64,000 nt of DNA, from positions 1 to 64,000 of the forward strand of contig ARYC01000096.1 of assembly GCA_000711775.1 (NCBI GenBank), read 5' to 3'. This document shows, one piece after another, positions 11,684 to 23,622 of the stretch (positions are counted from its first letter, which is position 1; each line of letters starts with the position of its first letter). This stretch comes from Oxytricha trifallax (taxonomy: Eukaryota > Ciliophora > Spirotrichea > Sporadotrichida > Oxytrichidae). Position numbers and translations under genes: made by a program. Under the pieces are notes generated by a model that was given only the letters and a program-made list of their open reading frames with translations, did not search any database and was not told where the DNA came from.

Positions 11684-12067
11684 ATGGCAGGTATAAGTTT
11701 TGAGCAACAAACAGAAATTGCTGGTCAGACAAACACAGTAATCTGTCCCATCTCATAAACTATTTGTGAGGAAAATTGTTTTATTAAATATCGTATAGAT
11801 TGTCATGTTAATTCTACAACATGTCAAACATATTAAGCAATAAATCATGTGCATTCTATAATTGTAACAAATAACGCAGTTATGTATCTAAAAAAATTTA
11901 TACAAAAATAATTACAATAAAGAGCTTAGGATTTTTGGTAAATTAATAATTAATAAATAATTCCAACTTAGAGTATTTATTTAGGATAATTCCACTTTCC
12001 ATTTAATTTAAAATAAACAATTATAAATCATTGCTTAACAATTAGATCTTTTTATAAATTCTCATGA
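11684..12067 (+). CDS. Small Cys-containing ORF, unknown
   Basis: 127 codons from ATG (MAGISFEQQTEIAGQTNTV) to TGA, with UAR read as Gln. Five Cys and several His lie in the first half (CPISQTICEENC, CHVNSTTCQTY), which could bind zinc, but no known finger fits. The second half is AT-rich and Gln/Lys-rich. It sits between the protease gene and another minus-strand ORF. It may be a small host gene or a chance frame. Confidence 0.35.
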
Positions 12068-12162
12068 TCTTATAATTTTTATAAGCTTCTCTTTACTTTC
12101 TAATTTCAAAGAATAACTTTCTTAACTATAAATTGATAGATTCAGGGCCTTGGTATATAAAA

Positions 12163-12612
12163 TCAGAGTCTCTTGGAATAATATAAGTCAAAATTAAACT
12201 ACTAGAAGCATTTAGGCATTAAATTGTCGAATTGAAAAAGCACGTTCTCAGGATTTTGCATGCCTCTGTAACATTAGATTCTAAATTAAATTTGATCTTC
12301 TGACATCAATTCTTAAGCTCTGTCTTCCTCACTTAATCTCGAATGAATTTCACAGAAACCGACATTGTCTAAGTGAAATATTTAAAATTCATTTTCTCTA
12401 ATTGTGTCTTTATTGAAAGTGTTGTAGCTTTGCTTGCTTAAAATATCAAATTATGATACCTTTTTGTTACCAAAGATAGAAGTATCATTTTAACTGTTTA
12501 TATATCTATCTTATTTACTAGCTTAATCTGTACTTTTAATCATTATTCCATTTTTAACAGGGTTTAGAGGAGAGAGAATATTTAATTCCTTTAGTTAATC
12601 TGGTGCTTTCAT
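12163..12612 (-). CDS. 149-aa host reading frame, unknown
   Basis: Open from ATG 12612 to TGA 12163 with no break, reading UAR as Gln. The sequence starts MKAPDQLKELNILSPLN and contains DNVGFCEIHSRLSEEDRAQ and NPENVLFQFDNLMPKCF, with normal codon and residue mix. It could be a complete small gene or the first MDS of a larger one. It lies just left of a G-run element. No family recognised. Confidence 0.5.
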
Positions 12613-12657
12613 TATTCATTGGCCAGTTACATGTTCTTTAAATACTAATGAAATATT

Positions 12658-13152
12658 GGGGGGGGGGACTTTCCTGCATTAGTTTATGATAAATTAGATT
12701 TTTTAGGGAAGTTTCCTTCACTTTTTAATTTATTTTATAATTAAGTTAATCTTTATAAATACTATCAACTATCTTCCTAACAATTTCCTAGTTAAAATCA
12801 TACTTAATTTATCAATCAATTAGTCAGTATTTCTTTATAAAATCTAAAAATCTGACATGCTTCATCTGATATTATAGATTTCTGTTATATTTTCCTTTCT
12901 ATACTCAGTAATTTCAAGTATTTTATCCATTTGTTATTGAAATTTTAATTCAATTTTCTTGTTCTTTCCATACTTATATAATGTTAGACTATATTTTCTT
13001 GAACTGCTTTAGTGATGAACAATATCTACTTAACACTAAATGGATCATAAATATTAAATTTCATAATTTATGTCAAATTTAATAAATTTTATATAAATAA
13101 AATAAAATGCAGGAAAAAAACTTCCTCGAGTGCATGAAACTCCCCCCCCCCC
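12658..13152. mobile_element. Inverted-repeat element with G/C homopolymer ends
   Basis: Begins with a run of ten G then ACTTTCCTGCATT, and ends with TGCATGAAACT followed by eleven C. Inner inverted copies (GGGAAGTTTCCTT / AAAAAAACTTCCTC) add to the arms. The interior is AT-rich and noncoding. The ends resemble those of the element at 44448. Non-autonomous; mobilising enzyme unknown. Confidence 0.6.
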
Positions 13153-13413
13153 ATTATTCTCTATGAAATTTTTCACTAATTTATACTCGTCTTAGTTTTA
13201 ATCAAGAGTTAGGCCGTGGGCATCATTTATATAAGTGTCGCATGTAACACCATACATCAAGTGACTTAGATTATATAGCTAGGTGATGCTCTGGATTGAA
13301 TCGAAAATGTTCTTGAGCATGTTATTTGTAGTTTATTCCACAGAAATTTGATAGGCATGTCAAACAGACATAACTTTATAAAAAATATAACTCCCATTAT
13401 TATACTTCAACTT

Positions 13414-13835
13414 AATATTGTAGGAATACAATCGAAATTGAGAAATTATAATTAAATAAATCAAAATTAATTCAAATTAGTGGCAGTTAAAGTTGGCCAA
13501 TTTAACGATCTTGGGCTCATTCGATAGAGAATTCAAAATTAGCTGGACTTTATTATTGGCGGTACTATTTAATCGCATCCCTGGAGGGAGATAACTTGAG
13601 TTTAATGTGAGTGTATATTTTAATGAATTTAGAGGTATTTAATTAAACTCAAGTTATCTCGCTCCAGGGATGCGATTAAATAGTACCGCCAATAATAAAG
13701 TCCAGCTAATTTTGAATTCTCTATCGAATGAGCCCAAGATCGTTTAAATTGGCCAACTTTAACTGCCACTAATTTGAATTAATTTTGATTTATTTAATTA
13801 TAATTTCCCAATTTCGATTGTATTCCTACAATATT
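13414..13835. mobile_element. Palindromic element, complete copy
   Basis: Near-perfect palindrome with ends AATATTGTAGGAATAC and TATTCCTACAATATT, long arms (GGCGGTACTATTTAATCG / reverse complement) and a loop around 13615-13640. No ORF. Same family as 2723-2890 and 23134-23596: all share GGCGGTAC, AAAGTCCAGCT and GAATTCTC in the arms. Behaves like a foldback/MITE family. Confidence 0.85.
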
Positions 13836-13891
13836 GCTTTCAAATTCTGTTAGCAAAGTTGGCTTAAGTGGCTTATTAACTTGATGTATTC

Positions 13892-15269
13892 GTTACATCA
13901 AGATTATTTCCAAAGATTGGACTCTCATTAATATTTTCATATTAATTCTATTGAAGGATGATGAATAATTCTGCTAAATTGAGGATGTGAAGAAGGCCAT
14001 CAAAGAGTCTAACTTCATCAAAGATATTGGTCCTAAAGGGTTTGATGGAAAAATTCTTTTAAAATCTGAAAAAGTTTAGTAAACAGTGAGTCAAAAAATC
14101 ATAAAATGGTTAAATGATAGATAATTACTATAGTATATCAAAGAGGGAAGACTCGTACTTCTAAGCAAGAAAAAGGGTGACAATTATCCAGAAATCAGCG
14201 ATACAAGACCGATAGTGATGAATTCACATCTAAGTAAAATAGTTGAAAAGGTAATTATAAAGAAGATGCAAGAAAAGAAAAGTAAAATTCTTTAAACAAG
14301 GAATTACCAAAGTGGTTTCAAAGAGAGCAAAAATACACATGTTAACTTGATAAGAATGTTGGAACACATCAAAGTTTTAAGAAAAAGGTCAAATAAAAGG
14401 GAAGCATACCTCCCTGTTGACCTTCAAAAAGCTTACGATTCAGTCTGGAAAGACAAACTTATGTCAATACTAAGACTGAAGGCATAGAATAGAGATGATA
14501 TGAGGACAGTGAATCTTAATGAAGAGCTATACAAAAACAACAAGATATTCTATGAGGAGAAGGAAATCAAGATAAAGAAAGGAGTTGCCTAAGGAAGCAG
14601 AATATCTCCTTTGCTATTTAATGTGTATCTACAGGATGCCTTTTACTCACAACAAGAACTGATGTCACTCATAAAATAGGGCAAACTAATAGCGTTCGCT
14701 GATGACTTGCTTGTCAACATAAAAGATGCATAATAATTTAAGAGAGTAATAGATGGTTTTAGAGAAATAGAGAAAACTCATAACTTGCGACGAAATGTTA
14801 AAAAGACAGTATTTCTAACAGACGCAAAATAGTTTGAGAAGGTTGAATAAATTGAAGGTATAAAGAAGGTACAAGAGGCGAAATATTTGGCGATGAATAT
14901 ATGCCTAAATACCATATAATTAGAGCATGTGGGAAGAGATGAAAAGACAAACAGAGATATACCAGAGAATTACAAAATCTACCAACCCAAAAGTAAGTGA
15001 TTCGATAATGGTGGCTCAGTTTAGGTCACTTATGATTTATAAATACACCACTCTTCTAGCAGTCAAGTATGTAAAAGTAGGGGAAATTGAGAAGATGGAG
15101 ATGCAGCTAAAAGGGATAGCATTCAAAACGGCAAGAGACATTCCTAACAAAGTACTAAGGAATGTATCGTAGCTGAAAGATACTAATACAGCAACTAATT
15201 CAGAAGAACTTGAAAAAGTTCAAATCTAACTTGGAGCATATGATAAAACCAAAGGAGACGACAAATGAG
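13892..15269 (+). CDS. LINE reverse transcriptase, frame-broken
   Basis: Non-LTR retrotransposon polymerase. Visible: RPIVMNSHLSKIVEKVI (RT block 1-2), YQSGFKESKNTHVNLI, VDLQKAYDSVWKDKL (catalytic block A), KKGVAQGSRISPLLFNVYL (block B) and FADDLLVNI (catalytic block C). After YLAMNI the frame changes near 14920 and continues in the thumb as MWEEMKRQTEIYQRI and IEKMEMQLKGIAFKTARDI. UAR codons serve as Gln, so the element is adapted to the host code. The 5' end lies next to the palindromic element; no endonuclease domain or ORF1 was seen upstream. Confidence 0.85.
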
Positions 15270-15698
15270 ATTAAGCGTAAGGAGAAGTCTTTCAGAAATA
15301 ATAAAAAGCTATTTATAACAAAAAATGTGATGGACACTATGATGGCTATAAGCCAGGGAAGGACAATAGCTTCCTATGGTGTGTGCCACTACTGCAATGT
15401 TCACAAAGTAGTGTTGGATGCAAATCACATGAAATAGTGTAATTTAATAAATTCTGCTGGTGATCCAAACAGATTTTCCAAATAAGTGAAAGAACATAGA
15501 TTAATAGACATGAAAAGTCAAACAAAAATAGAGATAATTACGAATATGATTTGGCTAGACTAAAGAATTAGAGCATTGGAACAGCATGAATATTATTAAC
15601 CGATTAAGAAGATTTTCAGAGTGACGAATGTTAAAAAGATGGATAAGGCATTTAAAGAAGATATACTAAAAAATAGTCCAACAAAACTGAATATTTGA
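15190..15698 (+). CDS. LINE C-terminal region with CCHC-type finger
   Basis: Continues the LINE in another frame (break near 15200): KKFKSNLEHMIKP, then CHYCNVHKVVLDANHMKQC, a C-X2-C-X10-H-X3-C pattern like the Cys/His motif at the end of many LINE polymerases, ending at TGA 15696. With the reverse transcriptase it forms one broken LINE of which about 600 codons are readable. Confidence 0.6.
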
Positions 15699-15840
15699 AT
15701 AGAGAGCCCTAATGAGTTTTAAAAGCAGTAAAATCTGAGAATTATAATAAGATAATAAATTAAAATAGTGAAATTAAAAAGGCGGTGATCATATGAAAAG
15801 TTCTCAATTTAACAAGAAAGGAGTCTAATGAGATACATCT

Positions 15841-17418
15841 ATGGATGACCTGAGCAGCAGGAAACACGACTACAGGAAGAGCAGATACTTAGAGAAAGTT
15901 GACGAGATCAGATTTGAGAATAGAGGAAGAAGTAAAGATTGGGAAGCCCTAGGAGTCAGGAAAAGAGATCAAGAAGAGATTCCCCTAAACAAGCAAATGG
16001 GTTTTAAGAGCAAGCAGAAGATTGGAAAATCTAACCCAAGCAAGAAACTTAATGAACCATAGAAATAGAGGAGCCAAACTGAGAGATATATTGACGGTTC
16101 AATCTGCGTTCATAGTGATTAGATGAAGTTGAAGAATCTTATAGACTTTGCGGAGGTAACGTGCAAGGATTTTGATCAGATTATTTACGCTAAAAAGGGG
16201 TGGGAACCATTGGTAACGAGGATGGTAGTAGTTGTTTGCTGCCCTACAAGAAACAAGATGGAGAAAGCCCTTGTAAGAAAAATTGAAGATAGAGAGCGTG
16301 CAAGAAGAAGAGAAGTAAGAGAAGACCTACTATGGTAAGAGAAACAAAGGTGCCATTGGGAGGAGAAAAATTAAGAATGGAGACATGATGACATGATACC
16401 AAGAAATCATATCATGGAAGATACAATGGAAACCTGCACGAAGCAAATTGAAGAACTGTAGTTCAGCTTAATGAGACTGAACTACTTGATTTTGCCACCG
16501 ATTACTATGAGAGAGCAAGGTATTGCGCAGATGGAGAAAACAATAGGAACTATGAACTGTAAACTGTAAAATAGCAAATACTGGAGATAAATGGAAGAGA
16601 TTGAGGAGATTCTCATTCCAGTTTGCTGTTAAGGTTCTATAAAAAACTACTAAAATTGGATCATAATGAAGATTAAGAATTAAGGGAAAGTGGTAGAAGT
16701 TTATGACCCTAGGAGATTAGTGAGAAGTCTGGTAATACTACAAAAGAGCCTGAGAAGACTTAACGAGGTAATAGTAGGAACCGTAGGCAAGGACTATGAA
16801 GTAAAGACGATAGCAACAAAAACAGATACAAATCAATGCATGCTTCCAGAGGATTGTGGCATCAAAGCTCTTCTAATCATAAATCACCTGGCCCTTGAAC
16901 TACCAGGTGAGCCGGTATTTCAGATATTTGGGAAGGATTGGATACAAATGCAGAGATACTACATGATGCTAAACCTAGAGGTTGGGTATATGAAGATGGA
17001 AATAGGGAAGTCAGGATTTGCATTGAAAGAGGAAGAGATGATGAAAATACAAGAACAACAGAGTGAATCTATGAGGATGAGAATGAACGATGAGATTGGA
17101 TTTCAAAGCTATACCCAGACAATAAATGTTGATACTTGGGATGAGATGGTTCTGGAGAACTTATGCAAAACTGAGTTGGAAAAGGCCATGGATGGACAAG
17201 AAAGAGAAATCAGTGAACTTGGGGAGGAAGTTTCGGAAACAGAAGAATGCCTATTTACGCAAAATCCAAAGCAGAGAAAGAGAAAGAATTCGACGATGAA
17301 CAGGAAGAGAGAAGAGGAGTCCAAGGAAAGAGGCCGCCAAATACCAGAAAAGAACGGAAAAAATGAGAAAGATGTTGAAGAAGATTCAAAAGAAGTGTAA
17401 GAGAAGCAGGATTAATGA
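15841..17418 (+). CDS. 525-codon purine-rich ORF after the LINE, unknown
   Basis: Open from ATG 15841 to TGA 17416 when UAR is Gln, rich in Glu, Lys, Arg and Met (for example QSESMRMRMNDE). No domain recognised. Another frame of the same strand has many TGA codons but gives strikingly protein-like pieces between them (ETELLDFATDYYERARY; WEGLDTNAEILHDAKPRG). So either the long frame is real, or an old gene in the other frame has decayed. GC content is higher than in the flanks. It probably belongs to the LINE neighbourhood. Confidence 0.45.
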
Positions 17419-17690
17419 GAAGAGGACAGAAAGTGGGAAGTGAGGTATCACAGTTATGCTTGTAGAATTCCACTAATTATGATGCACTGACTTTATATTT
17501 CTTTCTAGATTGATTATTCATAATATTTTTATTTTTACCTAAAGTATTTTACTACTACTACTTAATTCTATTGTATACGGTTTCTTAAGCTATTTTCGAT
17601 GTTTATATGTAGGTTTTAATTAATCTTTTCTTTATGCAGTTATTTTTGTTCCATTGATTGTTTATAATGTGATTAACTTAAAAAGAATAA

Positions 17691-18142
17691 TATATATATA
17701 TATGTTCTAACCGAGATACCCCTCCCCACCCCCTCCCACCCTTAACCGAGATACCCCTCCCCATACCCCCTCCACCCCCAACCTATTTTATAATAATAAA
17801 ATAATTTAATAATTTATAAAATCTTTTATAAATGAGTATTTTATAAATTAATCATTATTATTAATTTAAATATAATTAAGATTATTAAGCTTTAATTATA
17901 AATAAAAATAATATTCAATCAATAAAATTTTAAAATTCTCATTATAAAAGATTTTATAAATTATTATAATTATTTAATCAATAATTTTCAAAATTCTCAT
18001 TTATAAAAGATTTTATAAATTATTAAATTATTTTTTTATTATAAAATAGGTTGGGGGTGGGGAGGGGGGTATGGGGAGGGGTATCTCGGTGTATGGTGGG
18101 GAGGGGGGTGGGGAGGGGTATCTCGGTTAGAAATATATATAT
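17691..18142. mobile_element. Inverted-repeat element with C/G-rich arms
   Basis: Ends are (TA)n GTTCTAACCGAGATACCCC and its inverse GGGGTATCTCGGTTAGAAATATA. Each arm holds two copies of a sub-repeat of about 40 bases, TAACCGAGATACCCCTCCCC with a C-rich tail; the middle is AT-rich with its own inverted repeats (AAAATCTTTTATAA). No ORF. The arms have many G3-G6 tracts on one strand. Confidence 0.8.
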
Positions 18143-18453
18143 TAAAATATTGTAGTTAAGTTAGACTTTCGAGCATTTGAGATAATTTAGGTTCACATAT
18201 ACAACAAAGTAGGAAATTAGTTGGTAAAACCTGAATTAACTGTGACTTTATGTAATCAAGGTTAACTGTTTTGTAATGTAGACATGGCTTCATTTTATTT
18301 TAAAATTCTACTTATTATTACTATATTAATCAATTTGATATATAATTTTTAGCATAATACCAATTTATACTTACGCATTAATAACCAATGATTTGCTCAC
18401 TATAGCATATAAGATGAATATATCTGATTAATTTTTTAAATATGAATTATTTA

Positions 18454-20285
18454 TCATTAATATTCTTTTAATTCCTCCTTACTGAAATACACACTTTCAT
18501 CGTCCTCATCTTAATTTTATTTGAATTATTGATTTATGTGTCATCATTATCCTCTTGATTTTACAACTTTAGATTTATGCTTTAATTTATGTCTAGATTT
18601 TGATTTACAATATTATTGATGCTCTTACCTAATTATATGGGAGATTGGACTTTGATATTGATATAATCACCATTAATAAGATTTAAATTTTCCAATTATT
18701 TATATTATATTATGCCTGAATTTCTTCTTAACTTATCAAAAGTAATTTGATTTTCAAATAAATTTTACCGAGTTTTTATAACTTTCAAACTGTTTGTGAG
18801 AAAATTTGTCTTATCAATTATGTTTAAGGATTTGTTTTAATTTGTAGTTTTTTGAAATTTACTGAGTTTTCGCTGATAAACTTATTTTATATGCTAGGAA
18901 ATATCATTTTAATTTTCTTCTAAATCTAAGAGTTGAGAATTTGTATGCTAGCTGCTGCATAAAATATTCATACTTCTTGTGTCAAGATTTTAAATCGTAA
19001 GATTGATTGATTTGCTTCTCATTTACTGTCTAAACTAGCTGTAGACCCAGTAATGTATTTAAAGTTCATTATTGTAGCTCTTTATAATATTAGCTTGATT
19101 TCATAAAAATCTTAAAACTTACTTATTACTTATTATCTTATGATTATATGTTGATTGTAAATTATTAACAATCATTGTTTATAAAAGTATTATTTTTATT
19201 AAATTAAACTAGTAAATCCAAATCGCTATTATGTTTAGAGGACGCGTTTGATATTTTTAAACTTGCATGTTTGTTTATAATTGACAAATCTCTTTTTATC
19301 TAATGCGTATTCTAAGCAATTAAGATTTGTATAAAACTAAATGAGATTTAATTTTTTCAGACTAATTTTAATTATAAGCGAAGGATCTATTACGTTGCGA
19401 AAATTTCATAAAAACATCCTCTCTAAGGAAATTACTATTTCATGTAATTGATGACTTATTTTTATTTTGAAAATTTTTGAAACTTGTCTATTTACTCCTT
19501 AAACTGAACTGCTTGCCCTAGTCTTAACTTGCGTTTTTATTTACTGAATTTTATCCAGATTATATGTAATATATACTTAAAAAAGATGAGTTCTTAAGAA
19601 TAATTTTGAGATTCTTATTCGATTCTATTTTTTCTACTGTAACTCTTGATGAATCCTTTCGTTTAGTTACAGTCCTCTAAATCATTTTTCAATTTTTCTA
19701 ATTCTTAAAATCGTTTAATTTCTCTTTCTTTTATGTTCTTAAACCTCTTCCATTAATAAGCAATTTTAATTTAAGAATCTGTATGAGGATTAAATTTAAT
19801 TTCAGAGAAAAAAATCATGCCATAATCCCATTTTTGTCTAAAATAACTTTTGATTATATATTTTTTGGCTATATAGCCTTTTAAATACTTTTTGGCTATC
19901 AATTAAGACCAAAATCAATTTAAAAAGTGATTAATTTATTCATTTTTATTCTAAAAATAATCGAATCTATAATATAACAGCTATAAACTAAAGTGATTGC
20001 TATCATTTAAAAATAGGCTAAATTTTGAATTTTTTTTCATTGCTCTTATTCTATTTTGCTATCATTTAAAGAAGTTAAGAGATTCTTATTTCACAGATAG
20101 AGAAATTTAAATTAATAGATAATAATTGAAATAAAAGATACTGTTAATGTTTAATCTTTGCAATTAATGTTATAAACTAATTATAATTTTTCTGGCATCA
20201 GATATATTAATTTAAAGAAATACAGGGATTTAATGCTTTATTATTGATGCGCATATTCTTCAGTTATAGAAATAGCTTTAACCAT
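18454..20285 (-). CDS. Coiled-coil host gene, unknown, in blocks
   Basis: Minus-strand open blocks, UAR as Gln. Start block from ATG 20285 (MVKAISITEEYAHQ); a long open block about 19350-19870 (MIFFSEIKFNPHTDS, FQELEKLKNDLEDCNQTKG, VQFKEQIDKFQKFSKQK) with coiled-coil character; end block finishing DESVYFSKEELKEYQ at TGA 18454. Block frames differ, as expected if IESs or introns intervene. No conserved domain seen. Being a single gene is inference from order and strand. Confidence 0.4.
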
Positions 20286-20740
20286 TTAAATTTCTTCAAT
20301 TTTTTTAAATCATTCTGACAGCTTAATATCTTTGTTCAAGTGCTTTCCTGAAAAGTTTTCAGAATATATAAAATAAATTCAAATTTCCTTCATTTAATTA
20401 AAAAGCAAGTTATTATAAATCTTATGTAGCCTTTTTATATCTTATAAGCTGCATAATTTTATTGGTTTTCACGATCATTTATTAAAACTTAATTATCAAT
20501 TCATGCTCCCACATTATTTGTAAATTAATTTTTTTTTGTTCTATCTAGGTGACAACTTAGCCTTAAATTTATGTTATATTTTATTACTTGGAATTGGTCT
20601 AATTAAATTTATTAGAAAATTCTTGAAATTCCTATGTGTTAAGAATATGTGAATTATTACGAGTATATCTCTATATTTAAGGAGAGAGAGACAATATTTA
20701 AAATATTAAGTTATTCAGTTATGAACCATCTTTTGGAAAG

Positions 20741-21531
20741 TTAACCATACTAAAGCGAATTAAGAGTAAGCATTTGAATTTTTAATTAAAAATTGAATAT
20801 GATATGCATATTAGTAAAGCTTGATTAGTTTATTAAATCCTTCATAGTCATCACATTTTTTAACATAAGGTTCATGATTATTTATCTTGCAATCTTCGAG
20901 ATCGGTGCTCGTAAAGTCCATCTAAATCTTCGTATTATAAGATTTCAAAATTCATCTCAATAAGTTGAAAGATCAGGCACATCTCGATTTAAGACTATTA
21001 ATGTGGAGATCAGCTGAGAGAGGCATCCTCCATTTTATTAGAAGGAATTGTAATAAATCTGAGATAATTAATAAATTAAATCAGGCATAACCTTAATTAA
21101 TAAATATCATTTATAAATTAATTAAAAACTCACTTTTAATATATCTTTATAGATTAAAATTTAAAAAGTTTTAATTTGCCTGATTTAATTTATTAATTAT
21201 CTCAGATTTATTACAATTCCTTCTAATAAAATGGAGGATGCCTCTCTCAGCTGATCTCCACATTAATAGTCTTAAATCGAGATGTGCCTGATCTTTCAAC
21301 TTATTGAGATGAATTTTGAAATCTTATAATACGAAGATTTAGATGGACTTTACGAGCACCGATCTCGAAGATTGCAAGATAAATAATCATGAACCTGATG
21401 TTAAAAAATGTGATGACTATGAAGGATTTAATAAACTAATCAAGCTTTACTAATATGCATATCATTTTCAATTTTTGATTAAATTCAAATCCTTACTCTT
21501 AATCCACTTAATTCGCTTTAGTATGGTTAAT
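20741..21531. repeat. 790-bp near-perfect palindrome
   Basis: Arms of about 370 bases run from GTTAACCATACTAAAGCG to CGCTTTAGTATGGTTAA, around a loop near 21095-21165. Arms differ at only a few bases plus one 9-base indel (GTGGATTAA extra on the right). No ORF of note. High arm identity suggests recent origin or continual correction. Sequence differs from the other palindromic families here. Confidence 0.9.
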
Positions 21532-23133
21532 AGACAATTTTTATAATAAAAAAAGTGGATTATTTGCCTGTTTCATCAATCAACAAAGTCTTATTATATT
21601 CATTATGTCTACAAAAATTTAAGTTTAAATATGAAGAGAATTATTTTAGTTTTTTGAAGTACTTTGATTTGAGAAATTATCCTTTTTTTTTTGGTAGATT
21701 TATTTTAAGTAATCCACTTTTCTATTTTTAGATAACCTTTTATCTGTAAAATTTCAGAATTAAATATAGTTTGATTTATTTAACTTTAATTATAGTTACT
21801 TGGGGTTATTGTAACAGAACCCTATATATTGGTTGATTTTATTGATTAATTTAATAAATTATTATTTATAAATGTTTACCTATATCTCGTTGTATTTATG
21901 GCACTAGCATTTTTATCCTTATTCTTGCTGTTTTTGCAAAGCAAAAAATATTTTAAAATAAATACGCTAATTTTTTAAGTTTTTCAGTTAAGGATTATAG
22001 AAGAAAGAAATAAAAATTATATTTATTTTACTATAAAATCTTAATTAAATAGTAAGTGCTTGCAGTAATGTAATTTAGTAGAAAAAAATGCTATGGATCC
22101 ATATCAAATTAATAAATCAACTAATATATTTATATTTATTTTTATTAGTATTTTATAATATTGATGGGAGCTATAAACTTAATTAATTTTTAGCAAAGTT
22201 AACATCATCAAGTTTGTTCAAGTGACTCTTATTATTTTCAAAATCTGCTCTGTCAATATCCTAATTTTTAAGTTAATTTGTTTTTAAACCCCAATTTTTA
22301 AAAGCTATTAAAAAGCTTCGTTTGATTTAAATGATCACTTAAATTATTTTTAAAATTCCTTGAGGTTAACGAAAAGCTCTTTTAGTCGCTTTTATGTTAT
22401 GGCAAATTAGTTTATAACAACATTCCTATTTAATATTATTTTTATATTATATCTTAGTAATTCGGAGGTTAAAATACAATAAAATAAGCATAAGTTTTGT
22501 AAAATAATGATCTAAATTGTTGTTAGCTTTTAAGCATTAATTTAAACTATAAGTAATAATAGAGTTTTGGATTTTACTACTAAAAACTTGAAGTTAAATG
22601 GGGATTGAAGTTTATTCTCATTAAATTCAATGCTCTTCTCTTTCTTAAGTGGAAACATATCTGCATAGAACAGAGGTCGAAAAGGCTGTGTGAGTGGTTT
22701 GCCGCTAGATTAAATTTAAATCTTCATCTTTTCAAAGTCAGGGACGGGCTGAGCTTTAAAATTTCTTTTAATTTCAAGTTCTTCCTATTCTTTTTAATAA
22801 TTTTAAATGGAGTTACTGGGAATTAAAATATGAAAAATCTATGATTTAATAGTTTATTTAATAAGTAAATTTAAATGGTAAGCACTTCTTCTTTCTGAGT
22901 ATAAAGCAAACTCATTGGGGATTGTTAAATTGTAATCATTCTTTACTGGCATTTAAATACAAAAAATTATAAAATACAACCAAATATCCATAATATTTAG
23001 TGGAGTCAAAATAAATTGATAATTTATTTTATCAATTTGAATTAATTAAAAAGACAGTTCTTTGATATATATATAAATTTAACAAGTAACCATAAATTTC
23101 ATTTAACAATCACTAACAAACCATAAAATTTAA
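21532..23133. other. AT-rich spacer
   Basis: No supported gene. A short plus-strand frame at 22605-22826 lacks any recognisable feature. A weak 14-base inverted pair (AAAAGTGGATTA at about 21548 and 21720) may mark a tiny element. The rest is AT-rich with no structure seen. Confidence 0.4.
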
Positions 23134-23596
23134 CCTAATAATCACAATTATTAATATTGTAGGGAAACATTTGAAATTGGAAAAATGAATTGAATATAAA
23201 ATATAATTAATTAAATTATTGGCAGTTAACTTTTTGGAAACCTGAACAATATGGTACTTGTTTGAAAGAGAATTCAAAATAAGCTGGACTTTACTAATGG
23301 CGGTACCCGTCTATCGCATCCTTGAAGCGAGATAAACGAACTTTAATTTTGGCATTAAACTCAACTAAACAAATCATTAAAAATTAAAGTTCGTTTATCT
23401 CGCTTCAAGGATGCGATAGACGGGTACCGCCATTAGTAAAGTCCAGCTTATTTTGAATTCTCTTTCAAACAAGTACCATATTGTTCAGGTTTCCAAAAAG
23501 TTAACTGCCAATAATTTAATTAATTATATTTTATATTCAATTCATTTTTCCAATTTCAAATGTTTCCCTACAATATTAATAATTGTGATTATTAGG
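23134..23596. mobile_element. Palindromic element, complete copy
   Basis: Same family as 13414-13835. Ends CCTAATAATCACAATTATT.. and its inverse; inner marks ATTGTAGGG, GGCGGTACC and GAATTCTC; loop around 23345-23375. Arms almost identical. Here the palindrome extends about 15 bases further out than in the other complete copy, so either the ends vary or the target was itself duplicated. It lies directly before a host coding block. Confidence 0.85.
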
Positions 23597-23622
23597 TTGG
23601 AAATTGTAATATAAACTATTGT

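Noticed and set aside
13160-13400. Minus-strand block reading HLMYGVTCDTYINDAHG
   Set aside because: Protein-like, but a second frame of the same strand is equally open and neither has a start, stop or family match.
17109-17473. Two minus-strand frames (Ser/Phe-rich)
   Set aside because: Antisense shadows of the purine-rich ORF.
22605-22826. Plus-strand 73-aa frame with WFAAR
   Set aside because: No motif, Phe/Leu-rich low complexity; not distinguishable from chance in a code with one stop.
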